A stretch of DNA of 64,000 nucleotides from Kalmanozyma brasiliensis GHG001 (GCF_000497045.1 NW_015961988.1:806001-870000), one strand, 5' to 3'; shown: positions 9,009 through 18,947, counted from the first letter of the stretch. Made by a program: numbers and translations. Notes: generated from the letters alone by a model not told the origin.

Positions 9009-10213
9009 GGCTTGCCGTCTGAAACCAGGATAGAAAGTCGATGGACCTCGAGTGAGCGGGCATAAGGAACCTGCTGAGCCAAGGAGAGCGAGCAATTGAG
9101 CTGAGTGTGGCTCAGTGGGCTGAAAGCGGGGCCGAGTCACGCGTGCGAATGAAGCGTTGGTGGGTTGATGGGACAAGTGAAAGATCGGGACGCTGACCAC
9201 TAATCGATCGCATATATCGGAGCCATCTTTGCTCTGATCAGCGGCAGAACCGAATGAGCCGAGCAGCCACAAAGCGTCGGGAGGGCCGGAAGGAAGGTTG
9301 CGAGATGAAGAGAAGAACAAAGGGGAAGCAACGCTCGACATGCAGCTTCGAGAGGCTCGAGCGTGGGAGCGTAACTTCTGGGCGTGGAGGTCACGTGCGT
9401 TCAACGCCGAACCGTGGGAAGGGGCAAATTTTGGTGACCAAGAGAAAACGGAAGATCCGACGAGGCTGGTACAGTATCCTCCTTCTTTTCCTCAACCTAC
9501 TAAAGAAACTTATACAGCGACACCTCGATTACCAAAGCTCTTGGCTCCTCGTCGATTCGGGCGTTTGCGTGCTTGCAATCGGCAACGGCCAAGCTGCTAT
9601 GAGGAGGTGTCCAGATCGATCCAAAGAGGGAATTATAATGCTCGCTGGTCTCGTCACCTGTGGCCATACGAGCTTCGCTTTTCCCATACATTACGACTCT
9701 CCGTCCTCTTCCTCGGCTCTCAAATGCAATCAAAGCTATTCCTTCCCTCTTCGTTGCCTCTGCCATGTCGATGCCGCCATTGTCAGCTTGACCGAACGAC
9801 CTGACTCGCAGGCTGTGTCGATGTTTTGGACCCACTTGCTGCGTTTCACAAATCGTAGGACGTCTTGATCTTCACGTCGGGCCACTGCATTGCTTCATGC
9901 CGCCTCGTCATCCAACGTTCTGCGTCTTGTTGCGACAGCACCTCGAAGCCAGTCGAGAAGGTGCTGGTCGATGCGTGCAAGAGTGAGGTTCATAACAGCT
10001 CAAGTTTTCGCCCGGCGTGCGGGTGTTAGACTGTAGAACGCGGGGCTGTGTGCGTTTCGACGCCGAAAAGCTAAATGCGCAGCAGCCCTGCACCCTGCAT
10101 TTCCACCGTCATCTCGGAACAACTTTATTAAAGTTGACCCCGCGGCTCAGCAGCAGCTCCCTCAGCAACCACCATCTTGTCGTTCGTCAACCACTTCGAC
10201 ACCGATCTAAGTC
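9009..10213. other. Intergenic region with one orphan exon-like segment
   Basis: 1.2 kb between the PIN-domain gene and the next plus-strand gene. Frames here are open on both strands for up to about 200 codons but show no recognised domain. The only part with good codon bias is the minus-strand segment ending at 9846, listed separately. Confidence 0.5.
9846..9963 (-). pseudogene. Orphan 3' exon-like coding segment
   Basis: On the minus strand a potential acceptor (CTCAC branch-like site, then ...GACCAG at about 9964-9969) is followed by about 38 codons with strongly C/G-biased third positions, ending in TGA at 9846-9848. The predicted peptide ends W-P-D-V-K-I-K-T-S-Y-D-L and reads like the C-terminus of a real globular protein. 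In-frame upstream is a TGA at about 9993, and I found no convincing upstream exon before the plus-strand gene at 10214. It may be the last exon of a small gene or the remnant of a truncated one. Not recognised. Confidence 0.3.
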
Positions 10214-10639
10214 ATGTCCGATCCTAAACAGTCCAAGGCTGTCAGTCACGGTGACGAGCCCTACACCGACGAGCCCGTTCCGTCCTACGAGACTGCGCTC
10301 CAACAAGGCGCCGGTGGTGGTGTAGCCGCTGGACCTTCCGCTTCCACCCCGGCTGCCCACCAATGCCAGCCCACCTATGGCTGCTCGCCATATACACCGC
10401 ACGGCACAGCGAGAATTGTCATCGTACCAGCTCCCCACTTTCATCATCATGCTCAGCCATTCCCACAACTCAACGCGAGTCAAAACCCAAATCAGCCGCT
10501 TCTACCTGCGCCCGTCGTGTCGCAGTCCAGCCCGGAAAGGAGAGCAAAGGCACGCTTCTTCCTCGCTCTGCTCCAAGCCTTTCTCATCTACATGCTCATC
10601 AATCTTCTCATCGATCTCACCGTCACGCGCAAATGGTGA
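10214..10639 (+). CDS. Small protein with C-terminal membrane segment, unknown
   Basis: 141 residues, not recognised. The N-terminus is acidic and Pro/Ser-rich with a V-P-S-Y-E-T motif near residue 22, reminiscent of but not matching a PPxY motif. The middle is rich in His, Pro, Gln and Ala. A single hydrophobic helix lies at about 115-138 (F-F-L-A-L-L-Q-A-F-L-I-Y), preceded by basic residues and followed by only three residues (R-K-W). That layout fits a tail-anchored or single-pass protein with its N-terminus in the cytosol. The start is preceded by a purine-rich context and no upstream in-frame ATG. Confidence 0.6.
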   Translation: MSDPKQSKAVSHGDEPYTDEPVPSYETALQQGAGGGVAAGPSASTPAAHQCQPTYGCSPYTPHGTARIVIVPAPHFHHHAQPFPQLNASQNPNQPLLPAPVVSQSSPERRAKARFFLALLQAFLIYMLINLLIDLTVTRKW

Positions 10640-10827
10640 AACCCGCAACATCTCTCGCATTTCCCTCGCACTCGCCCATATACCCTGCTCTTGGTTGTTC
10701 ATACGTCCCTTCTAATGCACACCCTCCTCGATGGTTGGCCTTTCTCGTCGCCTGAAACGCCCGAAAAGCTTCCCGATGCTGAAACCTCGCATCGCGCTGC
10801 TTGCATCTTGGTTGGCGCAGCCTACGC

Positions 10828-11476
10828 TCAGGCACTGCGACCTGGAACGAGGAGATGAGCAGCATCGTCTGGCAATCGCATATGCTCACTAACCGCATAG
10901 ATGTGGTCGTGCTCCTTGAGGCTCTTTGCATACGCCTCGATCAGCTGGCTCGCCACCTTCTTGGGTCCGGGGGTCTCCACCCACATCTCGCGGTGCGAGC
11001 TGGGATCCTTGGCAAACCTCGTCATCCTGTCCGAGATCGTAACATCGGTCAGCGAATTTCGAGCAAAGCAGAAGCCGTGCACGCCAGCACAATGCGACTT
11101 ACTTCTTGATGGTATGAGCCGCTCCCTGGCCTCGTTCTCTGTAGGAGGATAGAGATAGCCGATCGCGGCATCCGATCAGTAACGGTCACGAGTCACAAAG
11201 CTGCATGGCCTACACCACTTACCCAGCAGGGACCTGCTTCCATTCGTCGGCAATGATGTCGTGGCCACGATTCTTGAGGAACAAATGCCAGTTGTCGTTC
11301 CGATAGTGCTCCAGCCCTCCAGCCACGTAGTCTCCGGGCAGATGCTGCGAGTCGTGCAGTAAGCCCCACAGGGCCCTGGTCTCGGCAAACTCTGCGACGA
11401 TTGGCGGCATTGCGGCGAGCACGAGGGTGGCTGCGACCACAACGAACGAGAGAAGGATGCAGAAGGAAGAGCGCAT
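10828..11476 (-). CDS. Secreted W-x2-F-L family, member 1 (candidate effector)
   Basis: Exons, in transcript order: 11476-11223, 11138-11103, 11026-10828; 162 residues. Introns are 84 and 76 nt with GTAAGT donors and CAG acceptors, both phase 2. A signal peptide (about residues 1-22, hydrophobic, ending A-A) precedes a cysteine-free mature protein. Exon 1 ends with N-W-H-L-F-L-K-N-R-G-H-D-I-I, the family motif. The single micro-exon is 36 nt. The last exon contains a helix (S-Q-L-I-E-A-Y-A-K) and ends L-L-V-P-G-R-S-A. It is closest to member 2: both end in a H-M-R/S-x-P ... A-A-x-L-L-V block instead of the S-L-x-L-G terminus. It seems to lack the 21-nt micro-exon of member 2. Function is unknown. 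Confidence 0.75.
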
Positions 11477-12014
11477 GGTGGTGAGCTGGCAGTGTAGAGC
11501 TGGGGATTGTTTTGATGATCATCGTCGCTGGGAAAGGTCTCTGGATGCCGACTTCTTATACGGCCTCGCAGGCTGTGTCGAGCATGACGATGTGTGGCTC
11601 GGCATTGATGCCACTGCTCGGGCGCTGCAAGCGGCCAAAGGCGAAACAAAGCAAGTCCCGCCGCCGAATCAACGATGACATGGACGCGATCCCGAGCGTT
11701 GCCCTCAACGTATTACGCCGGCTACTTCATCTCAATTGTACTCGAGTTTGATCATACCGAGCTCAAGCCGTCGACAATGATGAGCAGGTGGGCGTTCGTT
11801 CCGACGGAACCGACACAGGCAACTAGGCTGCCACGAACTCTTCCCTCCCACCAAAACGGCATGCCAGCTGGACTTTGCACGACCGAGGCTCATGCTTGGC
11901 GGCGTATCATGTTGACCCCCCAGGGTGGGCGCAAATGAAGCCGCCTCTTTGTCACAATCGCACACCGAGGCGAACATCAGGATCGCATTCGTATCAACGC
12001 TGCAAGGACGGACA
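11477..12014. other. Spacer between members 1 and 2
   Basis: 538 bp. It holds a TATA-like element on the minus strand near 11552-11560 (TATAAG read on that strand), about 80 bp upstream of the member 1 start. Nothing else recognisable. Confidence 0.45.
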
Positions 12015-12770
12015 TCAGTCGGAAACAAAGAAGTTGTCCTCGACGTGCTCTGCAGGTGGGGACACGAGCAAGCTCGCGGCGTTACTGGGCCGACTCATGT
12101 GCCAGTAGACGTCGACGAGATGCGGATGTTTGTCCAGATGCTCCGCGTATCGCGTAATGAGCCTGGACATGACGATGCGCGGACCGCCCTCCCCATGGAT
12201 GGTGATCTTGCTGTAGCGCATCGGATAATGCACCAGTCGGTAGATGCTGTGTCATTGGGCAACGTCGAGCATGTCAGGTCACGGCACGGCTTCGGTGGGC
12301 GACAGCACACAGAAAGCGACTTACTTTTTGAACATGGGCATTGTTTCGGGCTGCCTCAGACTGTCAACCGACCACGTAACGTTCAAGGTCAGCCGCTGTT
12401 CACTGGCACCACCTTCGCTTCAGAGATGGCACTCACCGTCTGTCGAGCTTCTCAAACCTGTCCCGAACCCCACTTGATGCGTCAGCATCGTTTTCAGCCG
12501 CTTGATGGGAAACATAGCAACGACTTACTCTTCCTGGGCAACATCGTGTCCGTATGTCTTCAAGAAGCTTTGCCACGGTGGCGAGGGCCCGTCGATGGGC
12601 GTCGAGTAGGTGCCGCTGACATAGTGACTGTCATGCAACTTGTTCCAGAGATCCTTGGTCTCTTCGAACTTCTCGACAATGGCTGGCATGTCCGCGGCGC
12701 TGGCTGTGCCGAGGATCCTTGGCACGACGAGAGCGATGACGACGACCCCAAAAAGGCGAAGTAGCTGCAT
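12015..12770 (-). CDS. Secreted W-x2-F-L family, member 2 (candidate effector)
   Basis: Exons: 12770-12529, 12457-12437, 12360-12325, 12246-12015; 176 residues. All three introns are phase 2 and 71-78 nt. Signal peptide about 1-25 (ends T-A-S-A). Exon 1 ends P-W-Q-S-F-L-K-T-Y-G, a divergent copy of the family motif in which the following I-I is V-A. Micro-exons are 21 and 36 nt. The 21-nt exon uses the CAG at 12458-12460; an alternative acceptor would make it 36 nt with a 56-nt intron and is less consistent with the other introns. The last exon is the longest after member 5 and aligns with member 1 through the helix S-R-L-I-T-R-Y-A and H-M-S-R-P-S-N-A-A-S-L-L-V. There are no cysteines in the mature protein. 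Confidence 0.73.
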
Positions 12771-13375
12771 GTTGGCTTATTCTCGAAGCAGGCAAGACGG
12801 GTGATGTTCGGAACGTGAGATACTGGCACGGTTGCCGAGCTCTTTTGAGAGGATCGACGGGCTACCCTCATGAGAGGTGTTGTGGGACTTGGCGCAAGAT
12901 CTTCCCACGGTCATGGGTGTCTGTTGTGACTGTGGTGGCGCCGAGAAACCGGCGTCGAGCACCATGATGAAGTCCTCAATGAGATCATCTGGACGCGGGA
13001 CTCGAGCGTCGGGTCCGCCACAAGCAACATGGTAACGGCGAACATCCTTTCTGCCCTGCCCCGTTAGACGAAGGGTGCTCTTTTGTCGATCTCCTCGCTC
13101 TCACGCTCGCCAGGGGATGACACAAGCAGCATCGAGTGCACAGACGTAGCATATCGAGGACAGAGGTATCGATTCGCGCAAGACCATGGACCTGCGAGAC
13201 CAGCTCGCCAGGACGAGGTCAATCGACACCCGACTCGACTGTGGAAGTGGAAACAAGCAACAGATCATGCAACAAACTGGGGAGCGAACGCCTGATGGAT
13301 CGAGCCGAAGCTTGATGGGCCCAGGCGAAGGATGAGAGCCAGCGACGAGGCTGCTCCTCAATGTAAGGGAGGCGA
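12771..13375. other. Spacer between members 2 and 3
   Basis: 605 bp with short open frames only. No TATA element or coding remnant stood out. Confidence 0.4.
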
Positions 13376-13982
13376 TCATCCTGCGCGGCCACGGCTGGCT
13401 CCAGCGGCGCCGTTGCCGGCAGCAGCGGCTCGAGCAGCACGCGCAGCCGCCTGCTCTTCAGCAAACCGCTGGACAAGGACCATCATCGCCTGACGCGCCA
13501 CCAGTCGGTCATCCGGAAAGGCGTGATCCGTCGGGTTGCGTCCAGAGGCTCGATCAAGCAGGCTGTCATACGAAGGAAATCGTCAGCTGCCAACGCCCCT
13601 TCTCTTAGATAGCTTCATTCGTCGGCATACTCACATTCCTAGGTCGCCCTGGGTCCAACCCTGAACGTGTCGGTTTTGATCACTGCAATCGACAAAAGCG
13701 GTTAGCAAGTCCACTCGATTCCAGGGCAAAAGGCGAAGATGTGGCTTACTAGTGACCGTTGATGATCGGACCACCTCGGCTCTGGAGGAACTGCGTCCAG
13801 GGCTGTTGGAGCGGCGGGAAATCGCGACCGAGATTGTAGCGGAAGCGTCCGTTGTACGCTTCCTCGTACAGCCAGCGAATACCGTATTCGCTGTTTCGGA
13901 TGATGTCGGGAACTCCGAGAGCGACACTGATGAGGCAGAACAGGGTGGCGGCGAGGATAAAGGGTCGGCAGAAGATCATCAT
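13376..13982 (-). CDS. Secreted W-x2-F-L family, member 3 (fused micro-exon)
   Basis: Exons: 13982-13750, 13682-13635, 13562-13376; 155 residues. Introns are 67 and 72 nt, both phase 2. The start has two adjacent ATGs (13982 and 13979). Signal peptide about 1-23 (ends V-A-L-G). Exon 1 ends P-W-T-Q-F-L-Q-S-R-G-G-P-I-I-N. There is a single 48-nt middle exon; its length equals the 15 + 33 nt micro-exons of member 5, so one intron has been lost here or gained there. The last exon carries a helix (M-V-L-V-Q-R-F-A-E-E-Q) followed by an Ala/Arg-rich tail ending G-R-A-G. The S-L-x-L-G end is absent. A GCATAAAAGG core promoter lies about 127 bp upstream, as in members 4 and 5. Confidence 0.73.
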
Positions 13983-14108
13983 GTTGGATAGAGGAGTGTG
14001 GTAAAGCTTCAGGGGAGGTAGAGGCGTGGGAAGTGGATAAATGGAAAGAGTTTGTAGCTGAGTGTGATGTGAACAAGGGAAGGGCGAGGCGAAGACGAAA
14101 GACGACGT

Positions 14109-14118
14109 CCTTTTATGC
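14109..14118 (-). promoter_or_regulatory. TATA-like element of member 3
   Basis: Read on the minus strand it is GCATAAAAGG, 127 bp upstream of the start codon of member 3. The same core occurs upstream of members 4 and 5. Confidence 0.5.
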
Positions 14119-14645
14119 CTGAGAAGTCGCTCATGCTCAGGTCACAGGGCATGCTGAAGTCGCTAGGCGACTCGGAGGAGGAGGCTCGCCATGGTGATGC
14201 AGCTTCAGGACCGTCAACTTCCCAGGCCAAGACTCATCCGCTCCTCTCAGCGACCATACTGTTGACTCAACACACTCGACGCTCGCTACTTTGGGTTGCT
14301 TCCGGATCGCCGGCGGGATCAGCAACGCTCTCGACCCTGCGCGATCACTTCGTTGCCTGTCAATACGAACAAGATTGTTGTCGCTCGACGACGTCTTGAG
14401 GTCGCATCATGCTGACTCGTCAATGCGCTGATTCCCACGACTCCGTGAGAGTGAAGTATCATCGATACTTGGAGCGGGGCGATGTCGACTCAGTCGCTTG
14501 ACACACAGGCTGCCAAGTTACTCGACTTGCTCAGCTATGTCGCCATACATCGTGCGAAAATCATTCATCAAGTCGGCTCCGTGCCAATGTGAGCAGAACC
14601 TCCGTTGTCTCGGACGTGCGAACGCCAAGCATATTGCTGCTTTTC

Positions 14646-14831
14646 CCTGACCCATCATGCAAATTGATACGAATGGTTGCGGTAACAGCAACCTTTTCCA
14701 ACGACCCGCCCGCAGTCGAGATCGCCATGCTGCCTCGTCCTGACCCAACATGCGAGTGGATACGCACGGTTGCGGCAACATCAGCTTTTTCCAACGACCC
14801 GCCCGCAATTGAGATCGCCATTCCAGACACG
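14646..14831. repeat. 93-bp imperfect tandem repeat, two copies
   Basis: Copy 1 begins at about 14646 and copy 2 at about 14739; the period is 93 bp and about 80% of positions agree. The period is a multiple of three. On the minus strand an open frame (14561-14830) reads it as two 31-residue units containing A-G-G-S-L-E-K. I do not treat that frame as a gene because it has no signal peptide, no domain and no family resemblance. Confidence 0.7.
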
Positions 14832-15135
14832 AGCGTGGTTCTCGCCTTCTAGGCTGATTAGAAATCGGCAGAAGAGACAAGTTGGCAAGACGAGGTCGCA
14901 CAACACGGCGAAATGGACGAGCTCATTCCCTCTCGATCATCTCAACAAATGCGTTGTTTGGTTCACACCACACACAGTCCCAGTCGTGAAGTTGAGGGGA
15001 AATAATGTGCGTCAGCGCAGCTGAACACACGGATGGAGTGCAGAAGGAGACAACAGTGCGACAAGACAGACTCGGCTTGAGCCAAGCCATGATGGCGCGA
15101 ATCACCAGGAACGAACGGTGACAGACCAAAGCGAC

Positions 15136-15837
15136 TTAGCCGCGGCCCAGACGGAGCGAACGGCCCGCTTCGCTATTGGCGGCAGCAAAGGTCTGCACGA
15201 GCTGCTCTGCGGCCCTTTTAGCCCTTGGCTTATCGACCACATTGAAGATTGAGTCCTCCAGTCGAGAGATCCTCAGAAGACTACGACATTGACGTCATGG
15301 TCGGTTGATGCGCGAGGGTAGCGTCGGCGTCAGGAAGACTGTTGATGTACAGCGCTAGAAGTCTCGTTATACTCACTTGTCTTTGCCCTGCGCAACAGCG
15401 GCACTTCTACGAACAGAAAGGTGGAGTCGGGAAGTCAGTACTCAGACTGTGCGGAGGGATTCCCACGGGGGCGGTCGGTTTTGACAATGGGGAAAGATGC
15501 TCACGGGGGTAGACCGGTGCTGGCAGCATGTCAGCGCAATGAAAGAGGTAAAAGTGGTCAGCACAGTCTTCACGGCCCGATCAGAGTACGGCCCTTCCAG
15601 AAGCTCCACTCACTAATGGCTCTCAATGATGGCAGGGCCACGAGTTTGCAGAAAATCTTGCCAGGCGCTGCCGGTCACGCCAAAGTGATCAGGCAGGGTC
15701 GTGACCAAGTTTCCCACCGCCACCTGGCCCCGCAGCCAGCGAATGGCGCCTTCGGCTTGGACAGGGGGCGCAGCAGCGACGCTGAGGGCGGAGGCGGCAA
15801 AGACAAAGGCAATTGAGAAGATGCTGAGGAGCTTCAT
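15136..15837 (-). CDS. Secreted W-x2-F-L family, member 4 (candidate effector)
   Basis: Exons: 15837-15614, 15519-15505, 15406-15377, 15280-15136; 137 residues. Introns 94, 98 and 96 nt, all phase 2. Signal peptide about 1-23 (S-V-A-A-A), then P-P-V-Q-A-E-G-A-I-R-W-L. Exon 1 ends A-W-Q-D-F-L-Q-T-R-G-P-A-I-I-E. Micro-exons are 15 and 30 nt. The last exon has L-L-R-I-S, a helix (A-A-E-Q-L-V-Q-T-F-A-A-A) and ends R-S-L-R-L-G-R-G. No cysteine in the mature part. Exon 1 has the same length as in member 5 (224 nt) and the two proteins are near-identical over the signal peptide and the A-I-R-W-L start of the mature chain; they are products of the local tandem duplication. Confidence 0.8.
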
Positions 15838-17183
15838 TTTGCGAGATAATAAAGAGACTTTGGGATTGGAAGGCTTGATTGTGCTGGAAGTGAGTTTGCT
15901 GAGTGAAAGCCGCGGGTCTTTGAGGGCCAGAAGCGTGCCTTTTATGCTTCCTTCTGGTGAATCCAGCTCCCGGCTGGAACGACGAAGGAGTCTGCTTGGT
16001 AGAATCAATCGTCCTCACTTGGAGACCAGCGCCAAAAGACAGCGGCGCCGCAAGCTGCATTGCGAGGTTGCTGTTCTGGTCAACGCCAAGGTCGCCAAGC
16101 GCTCGACGCGAGTAACCTTCCCACTGATATCATAGCGACCGGGACCCAATGCCTGGACTCCCATTCGACATCGCTGACAACGCTGGCATTGGGTCACGAT
16201 ATGATGCACCGTGTTTCAACCTCCGCATCGGTCTACCAAACATTCTGACACCGTTGCTGTTCAACGACCTCGTTGATGGAGAATCGAGAAGCGTGAGACT
16301 GCTCTCTGTCCAACATGTCAACTTGATGCTACGGCCTAGACTCTGGCCCCCCTCGTTTCGCTCCGCATCGCTCGCCGGTGACACCGTTGTCGAGGGGCGA
16401 AGGAAGGGCACGCCGCGTTGCTCGATCAGAAGTAGAGTCAGTCGTGGGCTCCTTGTGCATCCTGTGGACGTGATACATCTCGTGGAGGCCTGATACGAGC
16501 GTCTCGACCATCATTTAGCGATGACATGGCCAGCTGCCCGACGAAGCGATGGTATGTGGTGTCGTCAATGTTGGTGGAGTCACGTTGACACGCCTAAGCT
16601 CCGTGACGAAGATATCAGCTACACAAGGGGTATGCCCGGAGCAAATACAATATCGCTTCGTCCTGCCGTCTCGGCTCCAGGACCAAGGGAAGGAGACAGG
16701 AGATGCCGGGCGAGTAACGTTTGATACATCTCAGGATCCGAAACGAGGCGCTTGAAGGATCAGTAACAGCTTGATTGTTGGTCTGGTATGACGTTTTACA
16801 TTAGCACATTGCCCTCCAGCTTGTACATCGTCACACTGACGCACAACAATGGTGCTTAAGTCGGGACAATAGAGCAGACTTACAGCCTCACCAACACGCT
16901 GTAGCAAGCGACCGTTTACACATGTATACATGAACGACTTCTTCAGGCCTCCCGTGGAATCACCTCTATCGCTTATACGATCGCCTCAACACATCGATCG
17001 CATCCCTCAACTCACATCACGCACAGTCCCAGTCATGAAGTTGAGGGGAAGTATTGTGCGTCAGCGCCGCTGAACACACGGATGGAGTGCATAAGGAAAC
17101 AACAGTCACGCAAGACAGAGTCGACGCGAGACAAGCCATGACGAGCCCATCGTCAGGGACGAATGGTGACAGACCAAATCGAC
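15838..17183. other. Spacer between members 4 and 5
   Basis: 1.35 kb. The first part is the member 4 promoter. The stretch to about 16745 is a diverged copy of the spacer upstream of member 5 (about 17870-18690). About 16750-17005 is unmatched. From about 17006 the downstream flank of member 5 matches that of member 4. No intact gene is seen. Confidence 0.5.
15937..15947 (-). promoter_or_regulatory. TATA-like element of member 4
   Basis: Reads GCATAAAAGGC on the minus strand, 100 bp upstream of the start codon, and is followed by ACGCTTCTGG, which is conserved upstream of member 5 at the same distance. Confidence 0.6.
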
Positions 17184-17869
17184 TCAGCCGCGCCCCAGAC
17201 GGAGCGAGCCACCCCAACTGGAACCGGCGTTGTCAGCAGCAAAGCGCTGTACGAGCTTCTCTGCAGCCTCTTTGGCCATCGGCCTTTCGTTTAGGTTGAC
17301 AATGGTCTCTTCCTGTGAAGTGATCCGCAAGAGACTGTGGGATACGCAATGTGGTCAGACGGAGTACGAAGGGAGCAACGGCGTCAGGACGGCTATTCGC
17401 ATGTGGTGCTGAGGACGAGCTTGCACTCACGTAGCTTTGTCGGCTTGGTGAGCCCGGGCAGTCCTACGCAAGGAAAGCGAAAGGATGATCAGTATGCAGC
17501 TCGTGTGGCAGGGCCTTCACAGCGGCAGGATACACTTACGGTGGCACGTTTTGACTGGCAACACGTCAGCCCGACAGGAGAAGCAGAGATGGTCAGCACA
17601 CCTTCTAGGCTCTGTAAAGTCCTCAGCGAGCGGAATGTTATTCACAAGTGGCTCTCAATGATGCCGGGGCCGCGAGTGCTCAGGAACTCCTCCCAAGCGC
17701 TGCTGGCCAGGCCGTAGTGATCCGGCAGCTTTGCAACCAGGTTGCCTGCTGCCACCTGATTCTGCAGCCAGCGAATCGCACCTTCAGCCTGCACAGGAGG
17801 AGCGGCAGCGACACTGAAGGCGGACACAGCAATGACGAGGGCGATTGAGAGGAGGCTGAGGAGCTTCAT
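17184..17869 (-). CDS. Secreted W-x2-F-L family, member 5 (candidate effector)
   Basis: Exons: 17869-17646, 17554-17540, 17463-17431, 17334-17184; 140 residues. Introns 91, 76 and 96 nt, all phase 2. Signal peptide about 1-23, then the same A-P-P-V-Q-A-E-G-A-I-R-W-L start as member 4. Exon 1 ends A-W-E-E-F-L-S-T-R-G-P-G-I-I-E. Micro-exons are 15 and 33 nt. The last exon reads L-L-R-I-T, then a helix (A-A-E-K-L-V-Q-R-F-A-A) and ends S-W-G-G-S-L-R-L-G-R-G, where member 4 lacks the W-G. Without the introns no frame runs beyond 75 residues, so the gene could be missed by simple ORF calling. Confidence 0.8.
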
Positions 17870-17967
17870 TTTGACAGTAGTAAAGAGACTTGGGGGTCTG
17901 AAGGATCGGTTGTGCTGGAAGCGAGCTTGTTGAGTGAAGGCCGAAGTTCTGTGTAGCCCAGAAGCGT

Positions 17968-17979
17968 GCCTTTTTATGC
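17968..17979 (-). promoter_or_regulatory. TATA-like element of member 5
   Basis: Reads GCATAAAAAGGC on the minus strand, 99 bp upstream of the start, with the same flanking ACGCTTCTGG as member 4. Confidence 0.6.
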
Positions 17980-18210
17980 TTTCTTCTGGTGAACGCAGCT
18001 TGCAGGTGAGCCTCGATGGAGTTTGCCTGGCGAGAATCCGAAGGCCTTCGGCGAGGAGTCAAACACCAACGTCTGAGGCGAACGTCCCATCCTGCGTTGC
18101 GAGCCTGCTGTACTGAGGAATGCCAAGACCGCCAACTGTGCAACATTGATGATTGACCCACTGAGTCGCATTGCGACTGCGACTCGATGTCAAGCCCCCC
18201 GTTCTCCATC

Positions 18211-18424
18211 GTTCACAACCATGACACTTAGCCACCGATCAACTAGCACCTGGTCCTCTCCTACCGACCTGTCATACAACCAGTGTCGCCCCGCTACCTC
18301 GTGCTGTTGCTGCTCACGTTCACAACCATGACACTTAGCCACCGATCAACTAGCACCTGGTCCTCTCCTACCGACCTGTCATACAACCAGTGTCGCCCCG
18401 CTACCTCGTGCTGTTGCTGCTCAA
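18211..18424. repeat. Perfect 107-bp tandem duplication
   Basis: Copy 1 spans about 18211-18317 and copy 2 about 18318-18424. I found no mismatch between the copies (both run from GTTCACAACC to GTTGCTGCTCA). The matching region in the neighbouring block (about 16230-16290) does not show the second copy, so the event post-dates the larger duplication. Confidence 0.85.
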
Positions 18425-18947
18425 CACATTGGTTGCGAGAATTCGAGGGTCATGAGGCTGCATGCTGGATTCAACGAGTCGGCTTCGATGCCAAGGCCAA
18501 GACTCCGTCCCGACTCGTTGCGATCCGCATTGTTCATTGCGGTCCGTAGCGTATGCAGGGGACACCGAACCAGGGGACGGCAAGAAGAGATCGCCGCGTT
18601 GCTTGTCGAAAACCAAGAGGACACAGAAGATGCAGGGCGGGTCGCGTTTGATACATCTCCGGACCCGAGTCGGACTGCTACCGCAATGCGGTGGGGTCGC
18701 CGGCTCTCCTTGCGTATGGCGTGATCCATTTCTCTGGCAACTGCCGAAATCGAAATGAGAACTCAGTCTAATGAGCTTGTCTCAACATACAGTATTAGAC
18801 AACGGCATGGTAATTCTCAGAGTTCTTTCTCGCACTGTCGCTTCCCGATACCGATCGCTGACAGACTTCGTTGTGCCATTGCAAACGCGACTCGATATCA
18901 CGTACAGCATCGTGACATCTCGCCGCTCTCGTCCTTGACGAATAGCT

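Larger units (their letters stand above)
13983..15135. other. Spacer between members 3 and 4, with 93-bp repeat
   Basis: 1.15 kb. The left end is the promoter region of member 3. The centre has a 93-bp tandem repeat (14646-14831, listed separately). From about 14955 the sequence matches the region downstream of member 5 (about 17006 onward) and forms the proximal edge of the duplicated block. Confidence 0.55.
14955..18690. repeat. Diverged tandem duplication carrying members 4 and 5
   Basis: Block 1 is about 14955-16745 and block 2 about 17006-18690. Matching landmarks in order are the 3' flank (ACAGTCCCAGTC near 14978 and 17025), the gene, the promoter (AAGCGTGCCTTTT), a region with TGCGAG near 16060 and 18100, and the segment TTTGATACATCTC near 16722 and 18650. 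Intergenic parts have many substitutions and small indels. Boundaries are approximate. Confidence 0.7.
17870..18947. other. Spacer between members 5 and 6
   Basis: 1.08 kb. It contains the member 5 promoter, the distal part of the duplicated block and the perfect 107-bp repeat. No intact gene is visible. Confidence 0.5.

Noticed and set aside
9254..9868. 204-codon plus-strand frame in the 9-10 kb gap
   Set aside because: Composition is unlike neighbouring genes, no domain or signal, and it overlaps the orphan exon on the other strand.
12437..12472. 36-nt version of exon 2 in member 2
   Set aside because: It keeps the frame but leaves a 56-nt intron, shorter than all others, with the branch site about 8 nt from the acceptor.
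14518..14901. Minus-strand frames over the 93-bp repeat as a repeat protein gene
   Set aside because: No signal peptide, no family similarity and no promoter; treated as a repeat only.
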